Below, piece by piece: positions 1 to 5,493 of a stretch of DNA of 6,468 nt (positions within the stretch are counted from its first letter, which is position 1; each line of letters begins with the position of its first letter). The notes under the pieces were generated by a model. It saw only the letters and a list, made by a program, of their open reading frames with translations. It had not been told where the DNA came from and did no database searches. This DNA is from Bacillota bacterium. GTDB taxonomy: Bacteria > Bacillota > Clostridia > Oscillospirales > Ruminococcaceae. Position numbers and translations under genes: made by a program. The stretch covers positions 1 to 6,468 of the forward strand of contig JAEXZK010000179.1 of assembly GCA_023451415.1 (NCBI GenBank), given 5' to 3'.

Positions 1-150
1 GGAAGTTTCCGCCCCGGTCTCCGGGGAGGCTGCCGGGGAATTTTCTGCCCCGGACGCAGAGGGGGGCTGGCCGGACTGGGGGGCGGCTCCGCAGCCGCCC
101 CCCAGGGCCAAAATAAGGAGGAACAGATAAATAATCAGGCTTTTTTTCAT
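1..150 (-). CDS. Partial CDS: N-terminus of a probable lipoprotein (runs off the left edge)
   Basis: Reading the minus strand from the ATG at 148-150 gives 50 uninterrupted codons to the window edge, so only the N-terminus is present. The product starts MKKSLIIYLF and continues with a hydrophobic stretch to about Leu16. Gly17-Gly18-Gly19-Cys20 follows, then a linker rich in Ala, Pro, Ser, Gly and Glu. This has the layout of a type II (lipoprotein) signal peptide: two lysines, a hydrophobic core, a Cys at 20 and a disordered tether. The lipobox is imperfect because Gly, not Leu, sits at -3. The ATG shares four bases (ATGA) with the stop codon of the A2M gene, so the two are very probably co-transcribed and translationally coupled. 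GGTGA lies 7 nt upstream of the ATG. No functional domain is visible and the product cannot be named. An ordinary secreted protein cleaved by signal peptidase I is a less likely alternative. Confidence 0.82.
   Translation of the reverse strand, partial: MKKSLIIYLFLLILALGGGCGAAPQSGQPPSASGAENSPAASPETGAETS
76..105 (-). repeat. Perfect 13-bp inverted repeat with a 4-nt loop in the third gene's signal-peptide region
   Basis: Positions 76-88 (CTGGGGGGCGGCT on the plus strand) are the exact reverse complement of 93-105, separated by the four bases at 89-92. Eleven of the 13 pairs are G-C. The stem lies about 45-75 nt after the start codon and spans codons 16-25, that is, the end of the hydrophobic core, the Gly3-Cys lipobox and the first linker residues. 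No T tract follows on either strand, so it does not look like an intrinsic terminator. A codon-driven coincidence (Gly-rich followed by Ala/Pro codons) is possible, but 13 uninterrupted pairs is long for that. Confidence 0.7.
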
Positions 151-3100
151 TCAATGGTCACCATATCACGGTGGGAAGCGCCCCAGGTTTCGCCCACGGC
201 GCTGGAGATATAGGCGCTTTCCACCACATAGTCGCCGGGGGCGGCGCACCGGGCATAGTAGACGATGGGGCTGATGCCCGTATTCTCGCCGTCATAGCCC
301 CAGGCGGTAAACTTGAGCCGCTGCCCCTGCCGGGAGGTGAGCCACCAGCCCCGGCTGCCGTTGTGGTTGTTCTCCGCACCGTACCGCTCAAAGCGCATGC
401 CGGTGGGGATGTAATCGTCTATGATCAGCTCGGCGTCCCCGATATCCCCGTCAAAGGCGGACAGGTCCGGGGTGAGGGTGATCTTTACAAGGCTGCCCCG
501 CCGGATGGCGTCGGAGCCCACCGGCTGGATGGTCTTGGTGAGGGGGATCTGCTTCTTGGCGGGGTCCAGGCCCTCGCTGGGGGAACCGGCATAGTAGACG
601 TCCGCCCACACCTTGCCCACCGGCACCCGGAAGTCCGCCTCGGCCAGCTGGGCCTTGGTGAAGGAGATCCGCTGGGTGCGGCGGTCCAGCACCTTGGTCA
701 CCCGCATGCCGTCCCGCACATAGCTGAACTGGGCCTTGGCGTTCTCGTTGAGCTCATGGGCGCCCACCAGGGCATTTTCCCCGTTCTCATGGATAAAGGT
801 GGTCTTGGGGTCCTTCTTGGGCTGGTTGCGGCTGAGATAGAAAAGGCGTTCCAGCACATAGGGTTCGTATTCGCTCTCCTTTTCCGACAGCCAGCGCACC
901 AGGCCGGCAGCGTCCTCGTGGCCGCAGGCGGTGGCCAGCAGCGAGGCGGCGGCAGTGCAGTCTCCTTCGGTCAGCTGGCCCTGGGCCGGGATATACAGGG
1001 CCTCCTGGCCCGACAGCCCCTGGAACTTGCTGAGCTTGGGAGCCGCTGTCTTGTCATACCAGCCGGCCGCCCCTTCTGCGTCCCCTGCCTGGGCCAGGGC
1101 TGTGGCCAGGATCATCTGGTCCACGAAGTCCAGGTCCGCCGGGTTCTCCAGCAGGGCGGAAATGGCCTCTGCATCGGCGTTCTCATTAAGGGCCTGGGCC
1201 AGGTATCCAATGGTCCTGCGTCCGCCGGAGGCGTCCATGGACTCGGGGGTGATCCCAGCGGCGGCGAAGGTCCATACGACGTCCGGCATGGACATGGCCG
1301 CCTTGACGGTCAGCTCCATGTCGGGGCTGCCATAGGGGAAGAGGGGGATGGGCTCCCCGGTGATCAGGTCGGCGACGCCCTCCTCCATAGAGGCCACGTC
1401 ATACCAGGAGGAGCCCTCCGTCTCAAACTGCCGGGCGATAAAGAGCCGGGCCAGGCGTTTGTCCGCCCGGGAGCCCCAGCTGTCGGCGTCCAGGCTGCGG
1501 AAAACCTCGTTGTAGGCCTGGAGGGTCTGGTCATAGACCGCCACGGTCACCGGCCAGCGCAGCGGCGACACCGATACGCCCTGGGAGAGGTCAAAGGTCT
1601 TTACCATGGTGACCTCGATGCCCGATTCCGCCACCGAGAAGGGCAGCTGGACGGCGTCGGCAAAGCCGCCGCACTCCCCGCGGATGGTGACGGTGTAGTC
1701 GCCCAGCGGCAGGGCGGGGAAGGTGACGCTCTGGTAATCCCGGACCTTTCCGGAGGTGGCAAGGGTGCTTTGGACGTCCTCCCCTTCCACCGTGACGGTG
1801 TAGTCCGCGGTGCTTTGGGTGGTGACGCCGGTGCCCGCGCCCCGCAGGCCCACGGTGAAGCTGTCGCCGTCCAGGGAAAGCTCACTGACGATGGGGGAAA
1901 GGAAGAACTCCTTGGTGGCAGCCACATTTTCCTTGTTGTCGCCGGCCTGGCCGTCATCGGTGAGGGCCACCCCCGTCAGCCGCCAGCTGGTGATGTTGTC
2001 CGGCAGCCGGAAGGTGAAGCTGGCCTTGCCGGAGGCGTCGGTTTTGGCGGTGAGGAACTGGGCGGTATCCTTAAAGTCCTTGCGCATTTCCGCTTCTCCG
2101 CCGCCTCCCCCTTTTTCGCCGGCGCCGTTGTAGGACACCTGGGTGTAGGAGGTATATTTCTGGATGGTGGGGTAGTAAACGGACCGGTAGATGGTGGACA
2201 GGATGGCCGGATACTGCTCCCGCAGGGCAAAGATTGCCTCGTCCACCACGCTGAGCACCAGGTCCGCCTGGGGGGCGGGCTTGCCGGTGGATTTATTGGT
2301 GACGGTGGCAGTGACAGTCACCTGATCGGCGGGACGGTAGGCGTCCTTGTCGGTATCCAAGGCGATGGTCAGCTCCCGCTTTTCCGGGTCAAAGATCATG
2401 TATTTGTCTTCCAGCGCAAAGACGTGCTTGCCGTCAAAGTAGGCGCCGGTGATGACATAATTGGGTGTCAGCTTCTCGCTGAAGGGCAGCTTGACGTCGG
2501 CGCTGCTGCTGACCCCGGTGTGGGTAAAGTCGTCCTGCACCACCGTATACAGCAGCCTGCCGGACAGCTGGGTCACCTCCTGGTCGTTGTCGGTGAGGCG
2601 GAAGGTGACGTCCTCCCCGTCCCCAAACCGGGAACGGATATAGTTGTAGTCCTCGTAGTAGAAGCCGTTAACATCCTCCCGGACGTCCTCCGGCCCGGGC
2701 CGGTCCAGCTTATCCAGGACATAGCGGTGGATGCCGTCGTCCCCGTAGCTGTTCCAGTAGTAGGGGGAGCCCAGGTAGATCTCATAATTGACCTGCTTGC
2801 CGGTGGAATCGGAGGTGGACAGCTCCAGGTAGTAGCAGTTTTCCTCATCGCTCTCAGGCAGGCCATCCAGGACATAGCTGCCGCCGCTGGTGGTAAAGTT
2901 ATAGTTCTCCACAACGTCGTCGTGGCGGGTATACCGGAAGGAATCCACCGAAGTGCGGCTGACAAAGTCGTACCGGGTGCCCGTCTTTTCCTTGGTGTAG
3001 TAAATTTTGTGAAGCTGGGCGTTTACAGGCTGGGACAGGGCCGCGCCCTGAAGGTTCCGGTAGTCCCAAAGCTCGCCGCTCTCCCGGATGCGGGAGACGT

Positions 3101-5216
3101 CCACCCTGTGGGCGGTCACCTCCACCTGGGAGCCTCCGGCGGGGTCGGCCGTCCGCTTGCCCCGGAGCATCACATCCCGGTGGATGACGTAGATGTCGCC
3201 GTAGAGGTAGAAGTTCTCCGCCTCCGCGTCGCTGTTGGAGACGGTGTAGCCGTAGCTCTGGGGGTACCAGGTGTTGGTGGATTCATCCTCGCCAAAACGC
3301 ATGGGTATCCGCAGGCGTCCCTCCCCATCGGTGGTCAGGCCGGTGCGGCCGCCGGGGAAGGAGACGTTGTCCCTCCAGGCTTCCGTATTGGCGGCAAAGC
3401 CGGGAGCCGGGGTCCCGTCAAAGAAGGTGACCTCCACCCCCAGGGCGGGGTCGGCCCCCGGGGCGGTAAGCAGGTAGACCGGCTTTTCCGGGGCGGCGTC
3501 GGCGGTGTAGACCGGCTTGACAAAGTCCCTGATCTCCAGATACTCGCTGTACAGCTGGACATCCTCATCCAGCTTGAGGCGGAGATAGGACGAGTTGACG
3601 TCGGACATGGCCTCATAGGAAAGCTGGGCGGTAAAGAGGCCGTTCTTCTCCAGCTTTACCTCCTGCACCACAGCGCCGTCGGCCAGGTCCAGGAGCACGG
3701 TCTCCGGGGCAGGGGCGGCGGCGTCCCTTGGCCGCACCATGCCCCACACTTTGACGGTGTCGGTGGTGCGGTAGATGGGCCGGTCGGTAAAGAGATAGGA
3801 GACATACTTCCGGGCCTCCCTGTCTGCGGGGGCGCCGTAGTCATAGAACCAGCTGATGTCGGCAAAGGTTTTGCCGCCGGCGGTGACGGTAAACAGCCCG
3901 CCGTCCCTGCCGCTGTAATCGTTCTCTTCCTTGGCCAGCACACCGGTGCCGATGGAGGCCACGCCGTCCTCGCCGGTGGTGGCCGTGGCCGCGTAAGCGC
4001 CGGTGACCTCCATGGAGGCGCCGGAGACAGGCTGTCCGGTGGCCGCGTCATTGACCCACAGCAGCAGGTTCTGGCCCGACATCATGTGGAAAACGGACAG
4101 GTCGCTGACCTGGAGGAACATCTGCCGGGTGGCGGTAAAGGTCTGGGTGGGGAAGTCCTTGTGCTGGCCGGTGACGGTGAATTCCGCGGCATACCAGCCT
4201 TCGGGCAGGGTCTCGGGGAACTGGACCAGCCACTGGTTGGTGCTGTAATAGCCCTTTCCTCCCTGGCCTTCCTCCGTCATCCGGAAGGGCGTGACCTCAA
4301 AGGAGGCATATTCGGAAAGGCCCTCCGTGTCGATGTAAATGGAGCTGGCGCTGTCATAATAGGACCGCCCCGCCAGGGAAGAGAGCTGGTCCTTGTACTC
4401 CTCCACGCCGGGGAAGCGGTAAAGCTTCACCGACACGTCCCCGCCGCCCAGGCTCTCATCCATATACATTTGGATCAGGGGCGTTTCGCTGGTCAGGGAG
4501 TTGTAGGTGCCCTTTCCGCTGAGCTGGAACATATAGCCCGTTTTTTCGTCCATGATGCTCTGGGTGGTAAAGGAGAAGGACACCGCCTCCTCCAGCTTGG
4601 CGCCGCCGGGGGTCTCCAGGGGCGGGGACAGGGTGACGGTGTAGGTGGTTTCATAGTCCATCTGTCCGTCGGGATAGAACACAAAGCGCCCGTCCCCGGC
4701 GGTAACGCTGCCCTTCAGCTCCGGCTCAACGCTCAGCGCCTGCTGAAAGTCTGCCAAGGGGATGCTGCGGCTGTTGAACTCAAACTCGATGCCCGAACGC
4801 ACCGGGACCTTCTGGCTGCCGTCCGCCGGGAAGGCGGAGGTCACCATCAGGGTACCCCGCACCTGGAAGGAAAAGGCCTTGTCTCCCACCTTGATGGTGT
4901 AGGTCTGGCCCGCTTCCAAGGGGCGCATGGGCGTCAGAAGGAAGCCGCCCCCCTCATCCCGGCTCACCTGGTAGGCAAAGGCGGGCTGGGTGGTGATCCT
5001 CGCCCGCAGGCCCTCCTCGTCCAGGCCCAGGACCCCGCTGACCTGGAACTGGGTGTCGGGGGAGACCCCCTGGTCGTTCTCATTGGTGGCGGTGATCAGG
5101 ATACCCCGGACAAAAACAGCCAGGGCGATCCCCAGGGCGCAGACGGCGGCGATCCCGGCGCAGACCGGCCAGAACCACCTGCTGTGCTTCAGCTTGTTCC
5201 AATCCAAACGTTCCAT
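147..5216 (-). CDS. Membrane-anchored alpha-2-macroglobulin family protein lacking the thioester
   Basis: This 1689-residue protein is within the size range of bacterial A2M proteins. The N-terminus is a signal anchor: basic residues K8, K10 and R13, then a hydrophobic helix at about 15-36, with no lipobox. The rest should be extracytoplasmic. Ig-like modules occupy about 45-120 and 125-220; the second has Big_5/SbsA-type features (PADGS near 130, FSFTT near 214). Macroglobulin domains follow, including an MG2-like stretch at 478-496 (DRPIYRTTDTVKVWG). The bait-region domain is about 945-1043, with VVDEAIFAL at 990-998. The A2M core is about 1044-1110 (DFKDTAQF, LPDNITSWR). A helical TED-like region at about 1225-1450 and a C-terminal domain with DDYIPTGMRFERYG (1600-1613) complete it. 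No CxEQ occurs anywhere; G1248-S1249-R1250-A1251-D1252 sits where the thioester would be. The start is fixed by GAGGAGG 7 nt upstream and the anchor beginning soon after. Family membership is secure; the substrate and whether it inhibits proteases are unknown. The gene overlaps the next one by ATGA. Confidence 0.94.
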   Translation of the reverse strand: MERLDWNKLKHSRWFWPVCAGIAAVCALGIALAVFVRGILITATNENDQGVSPDTQFQVSGVLGLDEEGLRARITTQPAFAYQVSRDEGGGFLLTPMRPLEAGQTYTIKVGDKAFSFQVRGTLMVTSAFPADGSQKVPVRSGIEFEFNSRSIPLADFQQALSVEPELKGSVTAGDGRFVFYPDGQMDYETTYTVTLSPPLETPGGAKLEEAVSFSFTTQSIMDEKTGYMFQLSGKGTYNSLTSETPLIQMYMDESLGGGDVSVKLYRFPGVEEYKDQLSSLAGRSYYDSASSIYIDTEGLSEYASFEVTPFRMTEEGQGGKGYYSTNQWLVQFPETLPEGWYAAEFTVTGQHKDFPTQTFTATRQMFLQVSDLSVFHMMSGQNLLLWVNDAATGQPVSGASMEVTGAYAATATTGEDGVASIGTGVLAKEENDYSGRDGGLFTVTAGGKTFADISWFYDYGAPADREARKYVSYLFTDRPIYRTTDTVKVWGMVRPRDAAAPAPETVLLDLADGAVVQEVKLEKNGLFTAQLSYEAMSDVNSSYLRLKLDEDVQLYSEYLEIRDFVKPVYTADAAPEKPVYLLTAPGADPALGVEVTFFDGTPAPGFAANTEAWRDNVSFPGGRTGLTTDGEGRLRIPMRFGEDESTNTWYPQSYGYTVSNSDAEAENFYLYGDIYVIHRDVMLRGKRTADPAGGSQVEVTAHRVDVSRIRESGELWDYRNLQGAALSQPVNAQLHKIYYTKEKTGTRYDFVSRTSVDSFRYTRHDDVVENYNFTTSGGSYVLDGLPESDEENCYYLELSTSDSTGKQVNYEIYLGSPYYWNSYGDDGIHRYVLDKLDRPGPEDVREDVNGFYYEDYNYIRSRFGDGEDVTFRLTDNDQEVTQLSGRLLYTVVQDDFTHTGVSSSADVKLPFSEKLTPNYVITGAYFDGKHVFALEDKYMIFDPEKRELTIALDTDKDAYRPADQVTVTATVTNKSTGKPAPQADLVLSVVDEAIFALREQYPAILSTIYRSVYYPTIQKYTSYTQVSYNGAGEKGGGGGEAEMRKDFKDTAQFLTAKTDASGKASFTFRLPDNITSWRLTGVALTDDGQAGDNKENVAATKEFFLSPIVSELSLDGDSFTVGLRGAGTGVTTQSTADYTVTVEGEDVQSTLATSGKVRDYQSVTFPALPLGDYTVTIRGECGGFADAVQLPFSVAESGIEVTMVKTFDLSQGVSVSPLRWPVTVAVYDQTLQAYNEVFRSLDADSWGSRADKRLARLFIARQFETEGSSWYDVASMEEGVADLITGEPIPLFPYGSPDMELTVKAAMSMPDVVWTFAAAGITPESMDASGGRRTIGYLAQALNENADAEAISALLENPADLDFVDQMILATALAQAGDAEGAAGWYDKTAAPKLSKFQGLSGQEALYIPAQGQLTEGDCTAAASLLATACGHEDAAGLVRWLSEKESEYEPYVLERLFYLSRNQPKKDPKTTFIHENGENALVGAHELNENAKAQFSYVRDGMRVTKVLDRRTQRISFTKAQLAEADFRVPVGKVWADVYYAGSPSEGLDPAKKQIPLTKTIQPVGSDAIRRGSLVKITLTPDLSAFDGDIGDAELIIDDYIPTGMRFERYGAENNHNGSRGWWLTSRQGQRLKFTAWGYDGENTGISPIVYYARCAAPGDYVVESAYISSAVGETWGASHRDMVTIE
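158..162 (-). promoter_or_regulatory. Ribosome-binding site of the third gene, inside the A2M 3' end
   Basis: The minus strand reads GGTGA, then 7 nt, then the ATG at 148-150. GGTGA matches the 3' half of the consensus GGAGGUGA that pairs with the 16S rRNA tail. It lies within the last codons of the A2M gene (Met-Val-Thr-Ile-Glu), which supports the ATG choice and coupled translation across the ATGA overlap. Confidence 0.5.
1461..1475 (-). other. Degenerate thioester position of the A2M protein (Gly-Ser-Arg-Ala-Asp)
   Basis: Residues 1248-1252 read GSRAD, followed by KRLARLFIA. In thioester-containing bacterial A2M proteins the start of the TED carries a P-x-G-C-x-E-Q motif followed by a helix of the S-R-L-L type. 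Anchoring on the conserved Gly and the following basic/leucine helix, the Cys is Ser1249, the Glu is Ala1251 and the Gln is Asp1252. The protein's cysteines outside the membrane helix (794, 1182, 1420, 1431, 1657) are not in any CxEQ context. The alignment is by eye. The absence of CxEQ is read directly. Confidence 0.6.
2088..2213 (-). other. Bait-region-like segment of the A2M protein, Tyr-rich then Gly-rich
   Basis: Residues 1002-1043 lie between the VVDEAIFAL motif of the bait-region domain and the DFKDTAQF start of the A2M core, the place where family members carry their protease-sensitive bait. The segment holds seven tyrosines in 28 residues (1002, 1010, 1014, 1015, 1021, 1024, 1029), then a glycine-rich run at 1031-1040 with one Lys. 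Basic residues are few (R1011, K1020, K1035). The composition fits an exposed flexible loop with aromatic cleavage sites. Its role as bait is inferred from position and composition. Confidence 0.5.
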
Positions 5217-5223
5217 GAACGCG

Positions 5224-5230
5224 CCTCCTC
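5224..5230 (-). promoter_or_regulatory. Ribosome-binding site of the A2M gene
   Basis: The minus strand reads GAGGAGG, 7 nt before the ATG at 5214-5216. This near-consensus Shine-Dalgarno sequence at ideal spacing decides the start codon of the A2M gene. Confidence 0.88.
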
Positions 5231-5290
5231 ACGATGTCGGTATTGCGCCGCCCTGCGGCGGGACGGGAATGTCTTACATACAAAGAAACG

Positions 5291-5322
5291 TCCCGGAGGC
5301 CGCAACTATTGGTTCTCCGGGA
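5291..5322 (-). repeat. 8-bp inverted repeat in the A2M leader, possible attenuator or weak terminator
   Basis: On the minus strand TCCCGGAG (5322-5315) is followed after 16 nt by its exact reverse complement CTCCGGGA (5298-5291), and then by a T-rich but interrupted tail (GTTTCTTTGT, 5289-5280). The layout resembles a weak intrinsic terminator, either ending the transglutaminase transcript or attenuating read-through into the A2M gene. The long loop and broken T tract argue against strong termination. Its first arm overlaps the second arm of the neighbouring repeat at 5318-5340, so the two stems compete. Confidence 0.45.
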
Positions 5323-5340
5323 AATTTTCTTTATTTCCCG
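5318..5340 (-). repeat. 8-bp inverted repeat overlapping the previous one
   Basis: On the minus strand CGGGAAAT (5340-5333) and ATTTCCCG (5325-5318) are exact reverse complements around a 7-nt A-rich loop. The second arm shares five bases (5318-5322) with the first arm of the hairpin at 5291-5322. If this stem forms first during transcription, it would block the later, terminator-like stem. The repeat is read directly; a regulatory role is inference. Confidence 0.45.
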
Positions 5341-5359
5341 CCCATACCCCCGCGGACAA
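5330..5359 (-). promoter_or_regulatory. Weak candidate promoter for the A2M gene
   Basis: The minus strand has TTGTCC (5359-5354), an 18-nt spacer, and AATAAA (5335-5330), each matching about four of six consensus sigma-70-type positions. A start near 5323 would give a leader of roughly 100 nt beginning within the overlapping inverted repeats. The match is poor and the A2M gene may instead depend on read-through from the promoter at 6426-6454. Confidence 0.2.
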
Positions 5360-5408
5360 GGGCAATGCGTTTTTGGGGGCAAGCTGCCGGCTGCGCTGCC
5401 CTGGACGC

Positions 5409-5427
5409 CGGGCGGCAATCCCGCCCG
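5409..5427 (-). repeat. 7-bp GC-only inverted repeat downstream of the transglutaminase-like gene
   Basis: CGGGCGG (5409-5415) and CCGCCCG (5421-5427) are exact reverse complements around a 5-nt loop. The stem is compact and all G-C, lying about 65 nt past the stop codon of the transglutaminase-like gene. No T tract follows, so it may be a transcript-end stabiliser or pause structure rather than a terminator, or simply a by-product of high GC. Confidence 0.35.
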
Positions 5428-5493
5428 CTGATCCGGGCCGCCGGGGCCGGCCGCCTTTGCAAAATTCCCTACACAGGGCCGGGGCCGCTTCTG

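Larger units (their letters stand above)
5217..5493. other. 277-nt intergenic leader between the transglutaminase-like and A2M genes
   Basis: No protein-coding reading is supported here: the open frames crossing it are extensions of the antisense shadow of the flanking genes. It holds the A2M ribosome-binding site, the three inverted repeats listed separately, and a short CGCCG/CGGCG hairpin at about 5246-5260 just upstream of the ribosome-binding site. No recognisable riboswitch class, tRNA or classic terminator with a clean T run was found. The gap is long for two same-strand genes, which suggests that expression is adjusted between them. Confidence 0.5.

Noticed and set aside
12..53. Repeated CCCCGG/CCGGGG blocks at 12-17, 21-26, 33-38 and 48-53 that can pair in several ways.
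   Set aside because: They are explained by Gly/Pro/Ala/Ser codons of a low-complexity linker in GC-rich DNA; the 6-bp stems are short and no regular unit length is kept.
115..122. AAGGAGG on the plus strand, resembling a Shine-Dalgarno sequence.
   Set aside because: No ATG, GTG or TTG start with a supported reading frame follows at usable spacing; the bases are codons of the third gene's signal peptide read backwards.
1685..1805. A short direct repeat, GTGACGGTGTAGTC on the plus strand, near 1687 and 1793.
   Set aside because: Both copies encode an Asp-Tyr-Thr-Val-Thr beta-strand motif (residues 1138-1142 and 1173-1177) in the A2M protein; the similarity is protein-level and local, not a mobile or CRISPR-type repeat.
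5275..5305. A second possible A2M promoter: TTGCGG and TATGTA on the minus strand.
   Set aside because: The spacer is 19 nt and both boxes are weak, so it is no better than chance in this leader.
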